The translations under genes were made by a program, and so were the position numbers. Source: Prauserella shujinwangii (lineage in GTDB: Bacteria; Actinomycetota; Actinomycetes; Mycobacteriales; Pseudonocardiaceae). From it: a stretch of 64,000 bases of DNA. Location of the stretch: assembly GCF_003001955.1 (NCBI RefSeq), contig NZ_PVNH01000012.1:62001-126000 (forward strand), given 5' to 3'. Position 1 is the stretch's first letter. Each line of letters begins with the position of its first letter. Below, in pieces: positions 47,924 through 55,403 of the stretch. The notes below the pieces were generated by a model. That model had not been told where the DNA came from. It saw nothing but the letters and a program-made list of their open reading frames with translations, and made no database searches.

Positions 47924-49030
47924 TCAGGAGGCCACCCAGGTCATCCGGCCCCCGTGCGGCGCCACCAGGGCCAGTGCCTGGCCGCGCGGCACGCCGCCGT
48001 CCCACGTCGCGACGCCGAGCACGGCCTGCTGAGTGCGGTCGAAGGCGAGGTCCTCCCGGCCGGGCAGCACGTACCGCAGCGCCGCGTCGTACACCTCCTG
48101 GCTGACCCACCACAGTGGACGGCCCGAGGCCAGATCGCCGAGCGCGTCCACGAGTCCCGCCCTGCGCTCCTCCGGCAGGTAGGCCAGCAGGTGACTGGTG
48201 AAGACCACCAGCGGCAGCTCGGCGGGCACCCGCCCGGCCGCCGCCGCCAGGTCGTCCACGGCGTCACCGGCCACCAGCTCGGGCGGGTTCCTGCGCTGGG
48301 CGGCAGCCGCCGTGCGCAGCAGCCGGATGCGCTCCGGCTGGTCGGCCCACACGCACGCCTCCAGCCAGGCCAGCTCCTCCTCGTCGGAGGCGTCGACCGG
48401 GGAGCGGTCCAGACCCACCTTCGCCCCCGTGGCCAGCTTCTTCGGGATCTTCGGCAGCGCGGCGCCGCCGGCCAGCTCCAGCGAGGAGTGCAGGCCGACC
48501 GCGGCCTTCGCCGGGCCCGCGGCGAGCTGCTCCCCGCCCTCGCACTGGTAGCGGTAGGCGTAGGTGTCCATACCGAGCAGCAGTCCGGCGCTGCACCCCA
48601 CCTCCAGCAGCCCGACCTTGCCCCGCGCCTGCCGCGCGGCCAGCGCCACGGCCGGGTACAGCGCGGCGGCCCGGCGCACCTCGTTGGTCTGCGTGGACCG
48701 CGTCCGGACCAGCTCGCGCACCCGGTCGGCGCGCTCCAGCAGGAACGCGCGGAACATCGGCCACGTCTCGGCGTCGACCCCGTCGAACCCGCCGAGCGAC
48801 GGGTAGTACCGCGACAGGTCGTGAACGGGCTCGGCCTGGATCAGCCGGTGCGCGGCGGCCAGCAGCAGGGTGGGACGCGCGTCCGGCTCGGGCGCCTCGG
48901 CGAGCAGCGCCGCCACGTCGGTGTCCTCGGCAGCCCGTGCCGCGAGGTGCTCGTAGAGGGGCGACAGTCCCGCGGCCTCGCGCTCGGCGAACCGGCGCAG
49001 GCGGGTGCGGACGAGTTCCAGGTCGGTCAT
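47924..49030 (-). CDS. DUF2332 family protein
   Basis: This 368-residue protein matches DUF2332 in layout. The central LLEVGCSAGLLLGMDTYAYRY resembles a methyltransferase-like Gly motif, and a C-terminal domain has LVVFTSHLLAYLPEERRAGL. SAM binding is possible but unproven. It follows the MaoC-like gene by six bases on the same strand and precedes the acyl-CoA ligase gene by 64 bases, so the three may be co-transcribed. Confidence 0.85.
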   Translation of the reverse strand: MTDLELVRTRLRRFAEREAAGLSPLYEHLAARAAEDTDVAALLAEAPEPDARPTLLLAAAHRLIQAEPVHDLSRYYPSLGGFDGVDAETWPMFRAFLLERADRVRELVRTRSTQTNEVRRAAALYPAVALAARQARGKVGLLEVGCSAGLLLGMDTYAYRYQCEGGEQLAAGPAKAAVGLHSSLELAGGAALPKIPKKLATGAKVGLDRSPVDASDEEELAWLEACVWADQPERIRLLRTAAAAQRRNPPELVAGDAVDDLAAAAGRVPAELPLVVFTSHLLAYLPEERRAGLVDALGDLASGRPLWWVSQEVYDAALRYVLPGREDLAFDRTQQAVLGVATWDGGVPRGQALALVAPHGGRMTWVAS

Positions 49031-49036
49031 GCCGGC

Positions 49037-49540
49037 TCACTCATGGGGAACCGGGCGCCCGGGCTGCTCGCCGCCGCGCGCCTCGCCGTACGACCGCTTC
49101 GGCACCATCACCTTGCGGCGGAACGTGCACACGATCTGACCGTCCTGCTTGTACCCCCGGGTTTCCACGTACACCACCCCGCGGTCGTCCTTCGACTTCG
49201 AGGGCGTCTTGTCGAGCACCTCGGTCTCACCGTAGATGGTGTCGCCGTGGAAGGTCGGCTTCACGTGCCGCAGCGACTCCACCTCCAGGTTCGCGATCGC
49301 CTTGCCCGAGATGTCGGGCACCGACATGCCCAGCAGCAGGGAGTAGACGTAGTTGCCCACCACCACGTTCCTGCCGAAGTCGGTGGTCTCCTCCGCGTAG
49401 TGCGCGTCCATGTGCAGCGGATGGTGGTTCATCGTGAGCAGGCAGAACAGGTGGTCGTCGTACTCGGTGACCGTCTTGCCCGGCCAGTGCTTGTACACCG
49501 CACCGACCTCGAACTCCTCGTAGTACCGCCCGAACTGCAC
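49037..49540 (-). CDS. MaoC-family dehydratase (hot-dog fold)
   Basis: This 167-residue protein has FGRYYEEFEVGAVYKHWPGK, MNHHPLHMDAHYAEET (the Asp/His hydratase motif region) and PTFHGDTIYGETEVLDK. Family members hydrate trans-2-enoyl-CoA. The GTG at 49540 has GAGGAGG upstream with ideal spacing, and this overrides the longer open frame. Its neighbours (acyl-CoA ligase, DUF2332) suggest fatty- or branched-acid metabolism. Confidence 0.9.
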   Translation of the reverse strand: MQFGRYYEEFEVGAVYKHWPGKTVTEYDDHLFCLLTMNHHPLHMDAHYAEETTDFGRNVVVGNYVYSLLLGMSVPDISGKAIANLEVESLRHVKPTFHGDTIYGETEVLDKTPSKSKDDRGVVYVETRGYKQDGQIVCTFRRKVMVPKRSYGEARGGEQPGRPVPHE

Positions 49541-49583
49541 CTGGGATCCTCCTCGCTGGAAAGCCGGACGTGCCGGAAGTAAC

Positions 49584-49611
49584 GTCACACCGCCCTGCGG
49601 CGACATACCCT
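49584..49611 (+). promoter_or_regulatory. Candidate promoter for the corA leader transcript
   Basis: GTCACA (49584-49589), a 16-base spacer and TACCCT (49606-49611) resemble a sigma-70-type promoter. Transcription from here would give a leader of about 260 bases before corA, containing two hairpins and a short reading frame. Confidence 0.35.
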
Positions 49612-49614
49612 GAT

Positions 49615-49650
49615 GTTGAGGAGTACCCTCGACTATCGGGACAGATCCCG
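49615..49650 (+). promoter_or_regulatory. Two stable hairpins in the corA 5' leader
   Basis: GTTGAGG (49615-49621) pairs with CCTCGAC (49627-49633), allowing one G-U pair. CGGGA (49637-49641) pairs with TCCCG (49646-49650) around CAGA. The two stems stand directly before the strong ribosome site of the short reading frame. They do not match the M-box riboswitch as I know it. Confidence 0.42.
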
Positions 49651-49701
49651 TCAACGCGAGCAACACCACGCCCGCCGGCCGAAGGAGGTGAGGAACGCAC
49701 G

Positions 49702-49785
49702 ATGAGTAGTGGCGATAGTCCGCTCCCTAGTAGCACCAGCGTTCCCGCGTCCAGTTCCGGCGAAGCCTTCTTCCTGGCTCCGTAG
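49702..49785 (+). CDS. 27-residue Ser/Pro-rich leader peptide upstream of corA
   Basis: ATG at 49702 is preceded by GAAGGAGGTGAGG, one of the best ribosome sites in the window. The 27-codon frame encodes a Ser/Pro-rich peptide (SGDSPLPSSTSVP in the middle) ending FFLAP before TAG at 49783-49785. No membrane segment is present. It precedes corA by 93 bases. Proline-rich leader peptides control Mg2+ transporters in enterobacteria, so a similar translational switch is plausible but unproven. Confidence 0.6.
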   Translation: MSSGDSPLPSSTSVPASSSGEAFFLAP

Positions 49786-49878
49786 TCCGGCTGCGGCCGG
49801 GACGCTGGTAGTGCCGAGCGGACCCCTTTCCGCACGGCGCGTCGTCATGGCCAACGACGTCACAGCCAGGAGATCCCC

Positions 49879-50967
49879 ATGCCCGCGATTCCTTCCCTCG
49901 GCGGCCTGCGCGGCCGGGCCAACGGCCGTGCGAACCGCACCGTACGGCCCCCCGTGCCCGTGCCGCTGTCGGCGTACGTCGTCGACTGCGGGGTGTACGT
50001 GGGCGGCGAGCGTCTCCCCGGCCGCTGGACGCACACCGAGGCCGTCCAGGAGGTCCGCTCGCGCGGTGAGGGCTTCGTCTGGATCGGCCTGCACGAGCCC
50101 GACGCCCACCAGATCCAGGGCATCGCCGAGACGTTCGGACTGCACGAGCTGGCCGTCGAGGACGCCGTGCACGCCCACCAGCGGCCCAAGCTGGAGCGGT
50201 ACGACGACACCCTGTTCATGGTGTTCCGCACCGTGCGCTACGTCGAGCACGACTCGCCGACCACGGCCAACGAGATCGTCGAGTCCGGCGAGCTCATGGC
50301 GTTTCTCGGCACCGACTTCATCATCACCGTGCGGCACGGCAACCACGCCGGCCTGACGCACCTGCGCCGGGAGCTGGACGGGAATCCGGAGCGGCTGGCC
50401 TCGGGCCCCGCTTCGGTCCTGCACGCCATCGCCGACCACGTCGTCGACCACTTCCTCGATGTCACCGACCGCATCGAGGACGACATCGACGAGATGGAGA
50501 CCGAGGTCTTCGCGCCGCGCACCAGGGTGACCTCCGAGCAGATCTACCTGATGAAGCGCGAGATCCTCGAGCTGCGCCGCGCCGTCGCACCGCTGGCCAC
50601 GCCGCTGCGCAGGCTCTCGGAGGGCTACTCGCGACTGGTGCCCGCCGAGGTGCACTCCTACTTCCGCAACGTCCACGACCACGTCACGACGGTCGCGGAG
50701 CGGGTGACGGCGTTCGACGAGCTGCTCACCACGCTCGTCGACGCCACGCTGGGAAAGATCACCCTCCAGCTGAACTCGGACATGCGCAAGATCACGGCGT
50801 GGGCGGCGATCATCGCGGTGCCCACCGCCATCGCCGGGATCTACGGCATGAACTTCGACTACATGCCGGAGCTGAACTGGCGCTACGGCTACCCGGTGAC
50901 CATCGCGGTCATCCTCGGGCTCTGCCTGCTGCTCTATCGAATATTCCGGAAGAACCGATGGCTTTAG
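49879..50967 (+). CDS. corA: CorA magnesium/cobalt transporter
   Basis: This 362-residue protein has a large N-terminal cytoplasmic alpha/beta domain, long stalk helices (~190-300), and two C-terminal membrane helices flanking the GMN selectivity motif at 323-325 (YGMNFDYMPELNW), ending in basic RKNRWL. It forms pentameric Mg2+ channels. The ATG has AGGAG upstream. The divergent gene is maoC-like. As Rv1239c does in M. tuberculosis, it points toward sugC, here across an insertion of several kilobases. Confidence 0.95.
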   Translation: MPAIPSLGGLRGRANGRANRTVRPPVPVPLSAYVVDCGVYVGGERLPGRWTHTEAVQEVRSRGEGFVWIGLHEPDAHQIQGIAETFGLHELAVEDAVHAHQRPKLERYDDTLFMVFRTVRYVEHDSPTTANEIVESGELMAFLGTDFIITVRHGNHAGLTHLRRELDGNPERLASGPASVLHAIADHVVDHFLDVTDRIEDDIDEMETEVFAPRTRVTSEQIYLMKREILELRRAVAPLATPLRRLSEGYSRLVPAEVHSYFRNVHDHVTTVAERVTAFDELLTTLVDATLGKITLQLNSDMRKITAWAAIIAVPTAIAGIYGMNFDYMPELNWRYGYPVTIAVILGLCLLLYRIFRKNRWL

Positions 50968-51045
50968 GGCGTGTCTCCCGGTCTTCCGCCGTCGCGCCGC
51001 GCTGACACCGCGGTGCGGCAGGCCACGGGACTGGGAGAGACGCCC
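50968..51045 (+). terminator. Long-range inverted repeat after corA
   Basis: GGGCGTGTCTCCCGGTC (50968-50984) pairs with 51029-51045 at 15 of 17 positions. The intervening loop includes the perfect palindrome CACCGCGGTG (51006-51015). It begins immediately after the corA stop, so it may terminate corA transcription or form the 5' end of the next small gene's leader. Confidence 0.5.
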
Positions 51046-51108
51046 TGGGCCGTCGGCCCCGCCTCCAGTCGTCCTTCCGCGATCTTCGACCAGCAAGGGA
51101 GTTCCGCC

Positions 51109-51225
51109 ATGGCACGGATGCTCACCAACCTCAAGTTCTGGGGCCTCGCTTGTGCCCTGACCTGGCTCGTCATCGTCACCGTCATCATCACCAAGAACCC
51201 CGACGCCGCGCTGACCACGCACTGA
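51109..51225 (+). CDS. 38-residue single-span membrane peptide
   Basis: ATG at 51109 follows AAGGGAG with good spacing. The 38-residue product has a basic start (ARMLTNLKF), one hydrophobic helix (WGLACALTWLVIVTVII) and a short polar tail, so it is a one-pass membrane peptide. The function is unknown. It lies between corA and the phosphoesterase gene and could be transcribed with either. Its hydrophobicity profile and ribosome site support it. Confidence 0.68.
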   Translation: MARMLTNLKFWGLACALTWLVIVTVIITKNPDAALTTH

Positions 51226-51243
51226 CGGCCGTACGCTCGGGCC

Positions 51244-51909
51244 ATGCCCAGGGCCCTCGTGGTCGCCGACGAGGTCGACGAGCGGCTGTGGACCGACCAG
51301 GTCCGCGGCCTCCCCGTCGACCTCGTGCTGGCCGCGGGGGACCTGCCGTTCGACTACCTCGAGTTCCTGGCCTCGGCGCTGGACCGGCCGCTGGTGTTCG
51401 TGCCGGGCAACCACGACCCCGACCTCTCCGGCTTCACCCGCTCCGCCGGCCTGTCGCTGCGCGCCGGCTTCCCCGAGCCGTGGCCGGGTCCGGTGGGCGG
51501 GGTGAACGCCGACGGCCGGGTGGTCGACGTCGCCGGGCTGCGCATCGCCGGCCTCGGCGGTTCCCCGCGCTACCGCGAGGGCCCCAACCAGTGGACACAG
51601 GCGCAGCAGGCCCGCCGGGCACGGCGGCTGGCCGTCCGCGCGTGGTGGCGGGCGCGCCGGGACGGCCGGCACGTCGACGTGCTGCTCACCCACGCTCCGC
51701 CGCGTGGCGTCGGTGACCGCGAGGACCCGGCGCACCGCGGCTTCACCTGCCTGCACCGGACCGTCGAGCGGCTGCGGCCCGCCTGGCTGCTGCACGGGCA
51801 CGTCCACCCGCACGGGGAACGGCCCGCCGAGCACCGGATCGGGGATACTCGGGTGCGCAACGTCGTGGGCAGGCACGTGCTCGAACTCGGCAGCGGAGGT
51901 TCTCCGTGA
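51244..51909 (+). CDS. Calcineurin-like metallophosphoesterase
   Basis: This 221-residue protein has AAGDLPFDYLEF (GD motif), VPGNHDPDLSG (GNHD), LLTHAPPRG and HGHVHPHG (GHxH). The usual first DxH metal motif is replaced by the opening VVADEVDERLW, a change seen in related small actinobacterial phosphoesterases. The substrate is unknown. Its stop overlaps the start of the ParB-like gene (GTGA), which suggests a two-gene function. Confidence 0.88.
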   Translation: MPRALVVADEVDERLWTDQVRGLPVDLVLAAGDLPFDYLEFLASALDRPLVFVPGNHDPDLSGFTRSAGLSLRAGFPEPWPGPVGGVNADGRVVDVAGLRIAGLGGSPRYREGPNQWTQAQQARRARRLAVRAWWRARRDGRHVDVLLTHAPPRGVGDREDPAHRGFTCLHRTVERLRPAWLLHGHVHPHGERPAEHRIGDTRVRNVVGRHVLELGSGGSP

Positions 51910-52748
51910 ACAGGGACACCGGATTCCCCAGGGCCGACGCCGAGCACGACTTCCTCCGCGCCCGCCGCAGGCAGGTGCTCTCGCGGCTGGCCGCGTGGCT
52001 GCGCCGGGAACCCGACGACGTCAACATCATGCTGCCGTTCGACGAGGTGATCGCCGCGCTCGGCTGGGACGGCGAGCGCAGGATCGGGCTGCGGGTGATC
52101 CGGCTGGCCTCGATCGTCGGCAGCGTGGACCGCGGCCGCGACTTCGACCGCCGGTTCCGGCCCACGTCCGGCCGCGTCCGCCAGCGCTGGGAACGGCTCG
52201 CGCTGGCGAGCAGGCGCGGTGAGGCGATTCCACCGATCGAGGTGTACCGGGTCGGCGAGCTGCACTTCGTCGTCGACGGCCACCACCGGGTGTCGGTGGC
52301 GCACGCGCTGGGGCTGGCCACGATCGACGCCTACGTCACCGAGGTGCGGACCAAGCTCGACCCGGCCGGCATCCGCTTCCGCGGCGACCTGATCGTCAAG
52401 GACTATCGCAGGCTGTTCCTGGAGCGGGTGCCGCTGACCGGGCAGGCGCGGGCGGCGATCGTGCTCACCGACCCGTGGGACTACGCCAGGCTGGGCGAGC
52501 ACGTCGAGGCGTGGGGCTTCCGGCTGATGCAGGACGAGGGCACGTTCCTCGACCGCGCCGCCGTCGCCGCCCGCTGGTACGACTCGGAGTACGTGCCCGT
52601 GGTCCGCATGGTGCGCCAGGCCGAGCTGGTCGGCGAGCGCACCGAGGCGGAGGCGTACCTGTGGGTCGCGTGCGAGCGCTACCGGCTCATCCGCACCCAC
52701 CGCTGGGACGACGACGTGATCGAGGCCCTGCGCGTCCAGCGGCACTGA
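51906..52748 (+). CDS. ParB/Srx-fold nuclease-like protein
   Basis: This 280-residue protein has the ParB-like domain core PPIEVYRVGELHFVVDGHHR followed by VSVAHALGLATIDAYVTEV. The DGHHR motif is the nucleotide-binding element of ParB/sulfiredoxin-fold proteins. The C-terminal half (~170-280) is unrelated to the ParB helix-turn-helix that binds parS, so a chromosome-partition role is doubtful. It is co-translated with the phosphoesterase. Confidence 0.82.
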   Translation: MNRDTGFPRADAEHDFLRARRRQVLSRLAAWLRREPDDVNIMLPFDEVIAALGWDGERRIGLRVIRLASIVGSVDRGRDFDRRFRPTSGRVRQRWERLALASRRGEAIPPIEVYRVGELHFVVDGHHRVSVAHALGLATIDAYVTEVRTKLDPAGIRFRGDLIVKDYRRLFLERVPLTGQARAAIVLTDPWDYARLGEHVEAWGFRLMQDEGTFLDRAAVAARWYDSEYVPVVRMVRQAELVGERTEAEAYLWVACERYRLIRTHRWDDDVIEALRVQRH

Positions 52749-52786
52749 GACTTCTACTCCGATTTCGCCGTAGATTCGAGAAGTCT
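52748..52786. terminator. Inverted repeat after the ParB-like gene
   Basis: AGACTTCT (52748-52755) pairs with AGAAGTCT (52779-52786) around a 23-base loop. The repeat starts in the stop codon of the ParB-like gene and ends 54 bases before the antitoxin start. It may be a weak terminator or an operator for the following toxin-antitoxin pair. Confidence 0.4.
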
Positions 52787-52840
52787 ATTCTGTGGTGATC
52801 GGGGTAGTATCGGACCTGCACCCGTACCGGGGAGGGCACC

Positions 52841-53161
52841 GTGAAGTTCAACACCGACGACATCGTGAGCGTCACCGACGCCGCCAAGACCTTCTCCAGC
52901 CTTGTCCGCGACGTCACCGAGACCGGTCGCAACTTCGTCGTGGTCAAGAACAACAAACCCGCCGCCGTCCTGGCCGACATCGGCACCTTCAACCGGCTGG
53001 AGCGGATCGAGGAAGCCGAGGAGAACCTGCGGCTGTTGAGCATCGCCCTCGCGCGCACCATCACCGACTCCGGCCGACGGCACGATCTGACCGATGTCGC
53101 CGCGGAGTTCGGCGTCGACCTCGACGAGGTCGACGCCGAGGACGAGGACGACAGGACCTGA
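52841..53161 (+). CDS. Phd/YefM-family antitoxin
   Basis: This 106-residue protein starts at a GTG preceded by GGGGAGGG. The antitoxin motif is SVTDAAKTFSSLVRDVTETG, then FVVVKNNKPAAVLADI. The acidic C-terminus (DLDEVDAEDEDDRT) probably contacts the toxin. It precedes the RelE-like toxin by six bases. It should autoregulate the operon. Confidence 0.92.
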   Translation: MKFNTDDIVSVTDAAKTFSSLVRDVTETGRNFVVVKNNKPAAVLADIGTFNRLERIEEAEENLRLLSIALARTITDSGRRHDLTDVAAEFGVDLDEVDAEDEDDRT

Positions 53162-53167
53162 GCGCGG

Positions 53168-53557
53168 ATGGCACGGGTTCAGCTGACCGACGACGCCCGG
53201 GAGGACCTTCGCGACCTGGACGGTTCGGCCAGGGTCGTGGTGCTGAAGGCGCTCAGGAAGCTGGAGCACGAACCGGAGAAACGCGGTGAGCCGCTGGGCT
53301 CACGCCCCGGCGGGGACCTGACCACCTTCCGCAAGCTGGTCGTCGGAAACCGCGCCTTCCGGATCGTGTACCGCGTCGAAGCCGACGGGACCGCCGTCGT
53401 GGTGTGGGTGATCGGGCCTCGCGCGGACGCCGAGTGCTACAACCTCGCCGTCGCCAGGCTCCGCATGCACGGCGACCGGGAACTCGCGAGGCTGGCCCGG
53501 ATGCTGCTCGACGCGGCGTTCGCCCAGGAGGACCGTCCGGGACCGGTCAGCGAGTGA
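53168..53557 (+). CDS. RelE/ParE-family toxin with C-terminal extension
   Basis: This 129-residue protein has a RelE-like core (VQLTDDAREDLRDLDGSARV, LRKLEHEP, LTTFRKLVVGNRAFRIVYRV) that includes the basic/aromatic residues expected of mRNA interferases. After the usual end (~95 residues) an extra helical tail of about 35 residues follows (MHGDRELARLARMLLDAAFA). Its partner antitoxin is adjacent. Ribosome-dependent mRNA cleavage is the family activity. Confidence 0.88.
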   Translation: MARVQLTDDAREDLRDLDGSARVVVLKALRKLEHEPEKRGEPLGSRPGGDLTTFRKLVVGNRAFRIVYRVEADGTAVVVWVIGPRADAECYNLAVARLRMHGDRELARLARMLLDAAFAQEDRPGPVSE

Positions 53558-53595
53558 GCCGCCCCGCCGCACGGCGGGGCTCCGCGGCCGGGCGC

Positions 53596-54480
53596 TCAGG
53601 ATGTCCCGGCGGTCCTCGCGGCGCGGCGCAGCCGCCTGCGCTCGATGGCGTCGGGATGGTGCCGGGCCAGCACCGCCACCCCCGCGATCGCGACCACACC
53701 GCACACCACCAGCCGGGTGAGCAGGCCGGCCTCCACACCGCGGGCCTCCCCGAGCAGGAAGAACCCGATCGCGGTGGCGACCACCGGGTTCAGCACGGTC
53801 TGCGAGCCGACCACGACATCGGGCGGGCCGCTCGCGTAGCCGAGCTGGATGAGCCAGGATCCGGCGAGGAAGGCCAGGACCAGGCCGGCCAGCGACAGCA
53901 GCGGCGTCGCCGCGAGACCCTCGGTGCGCACCGTGAACGTCACGTCCCGCACGAGCACGGCCACCAGCCCGTACGCGGCACCCGCCGCCATCGCGAGCGC
54001 CATGCAGCGCACTGTGCCCTGGGTGCCGAACGCGAGCAGGCACAGCACCAGCACGCCGAGGCCGACGTACTGCCCCGCGCTGAGCACGGCGCTGGGCACG
54101 ATGTCCCGCTCCTCCACCACGGCCCCGGCCGTGCTGGACACGAACAGGGCGATCGCGGCCGAGGTGGCGGCGACCGCGATCCAGCCCGCGACGTCCAGCT
54201 CCCGCGCGTTGAGCAACGCGACCATCGGCAACGCGAGCACCACGATCGGCGCGACCACCGTGACGGGGGCGAACGTGAGCGCCAGGATCTGCAGCACCGC
54301 GCAGGCGAACAGCACGAGGAAACCACGCAGCCACTGTGGGTTGCGCACCAACCTGCCGAGCTTGCGCAGCGTCAACCCGCTCTCGGTGGTCTCCGCGCGC
54401 ACCCCGCGGTGCTGGAGCTGGGCGCCGACCGCGCTGCAGGCGGCGCCCAGCACCGCGCAGACGATCGCGACCAGCATCAT
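53596..54480 (-). CDS. DMT-superfamily (EamA/NIPA-like) membrane protein
   Basis: This 294-residue protein has nine or ten hydrophobic segments, begins MMLVAIVCAVLGAACSAVG and has the tandem-like halves of DMT transporters. The Gly/Ala-rich VVVGSQTVLNPVVATAIGFF segment is typical of the NIPA-like subgroup, sometimes associated with Mg2+. The substrate is unproven. The ATG at 54480 has GGGAGAC upstream and overlaps the stop of the DUF998 gene. Confidence 0.85.
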   Translation of the reverse strand: MMLVAIVCAVLGAACSAVGAQLQHRGVRAETTESGLTLRKLGRLVRNPQWLRGFLVLFACAVLQILALTFAPVTVVAPIVVLALPMVALLNARELDVAGWIAVAATSAAIALFVSSTAGAVVEERDIVPSAVLSAGQYVGLGVLVLCLLAFGTQGTVRCMALAMAAGAAYGLVAVLVRDVTFTVRTEGLAATPLLSLAGLVLAFLAGSWLIQLGYASGPPDVVVGSQTVLNPVVATAIGFFLLGEARGVEAGLLTRLVVCGVVAIAGVAVLARHHPDAIERRRLRRAARTAGTS

Positions 54481-55274
54481 GACGTCTCCCGGGAAGCCGC
54501 GTACTCCCCACCAGCGTCCCGCACGGCGGTCTCGGCGCGCGCGGCGGCGGGCCCGGCGGTCACCCGGCGGGACGCCAGCGCCGACCGCAGCAGCGTCACC
54601 GCGAGGACCACGAGCATGCCCAGCTCCACCGCGAACAGGGCCCGCTGGACCAGCCCCGAGATCCGCCGCAGGTCGAGCACCGCGGGGAACTCCCACCACG
54701 GCAACAGGTCGGGCAGCCGGGCGACCAGGTAGCCGAGGGCCAGCGCGACCCCGCCGAGCGCGAGCCCGCGCACGATCCGCGCGGCGGTGGCCCACCCCCG
54801 TTGCCCGGCGAGCGACCTGGCCAGCGTCAGCCCGGCCAGCGGCAGGGTCACGAACAGCGAGGCACCTGCGAACTGGTGGATCCAGCCGCTCGCCGTCTCG
54901 ATGCGCGGCGCGTTGTCCGTGGGGAACAGCGCGCACAGCACGAGCGCCACCGACCAGGCGACGAACAACAGCACCGCGGGCGTCCCCAGGCGGACACGCA
55001 ACTGGGCCATGCCGACCAGGAGGGTCACGGTGGCGGTGGCGACCATCCCCAGCGTGGCGTCGAAGACGTCGGCACCCCGCTCCACGAAGACGTAGTAGCT
55101 GACGGCCCGCGACAGCGGGTCGACCTCGTCGACGAAGCGGACGTTGAGATACGTCATCGCCAGCACGGACCGGGCAAGCCCGAACAACGCCAGCACGGCC
55201 AGCGCCCCGGACACGACGGAGAACGCGCCACTCCAGCGGGCGCGGCGCTCGGAAAGCTCCCCCTGCTCGTGCAC
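54477..55274 (-). CDS. DUF998 membrane protein
   Basis: This 265-residue protein has six predicted membrane helices and the DUF998 pattern VSYYVFVERGADVFDATL, ALFPTDN and GWIHQFAGASLFVTLPLAG. The function is unknown. The GTG at 55274 follows GGAGGTCGGAGC. It is followed by the DMT-type gene with an ATGA overlap. The palindrome at 55344-55391 separates it from sugC. Confidence 0.85.
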   Translation of the reverse strand: MHEQGELSERRARWSGAFSVVSGALAVLALFGLARSVLAMTYLNVRFVDEVDPLSRAVSYYVFVERGADVFDATLGMVATATVTLLVGMAQLRVRLGTPAVLLFVAWSVALVLCALFPTDNAPRIETASGWIHQFAGASLFVTLPLAGLTLARSLAGQRGWATAARIVRGLALGGVALALGYLVARLPDLLPWWEFPAVLDLRRISGLVQRALFAVELGMLVVLAVTLLRSALASRRVTAGPAAARAETAVRDAGGEYAASRETS

Positions 55275-55343
55275 GCTCCGACCTCCCTGCTCGCAGCAAC
55301 ACGGAGATCGTGGCACCTGTTCCCTGAGAATCCGCCCAGGCGC

Positions 55344-55391
55344 GCTCGTGAGTGGCAACCGTGGCTCTAACCACGGTTGCCACTCACGAGC
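55344..55391. terminator. Palindromic terminator, family A copy 3
   Basis: Perfect 21-base arms (55344-55364 and 55371-55391) begin GCTCGTGAGTGGCAACCG and enclose a six-base loop. It lies after sugC and before the DUF998 gene, both on the minus strand, and should end the lpqY-sugABC transcript. It shares CTCGTGAGTG with copies 1 and 2. Confidence 0.82.
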
Positions 55392-55403
55392 CGGGGCGGC
55401 CGG

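Noticed and set aside
49541-49878. M-box (Mg2+) riboswitch before corA
   Set aside because: The conserved M-box core segments known to me are absent. The leader instead has short hairpins and a reading frame.
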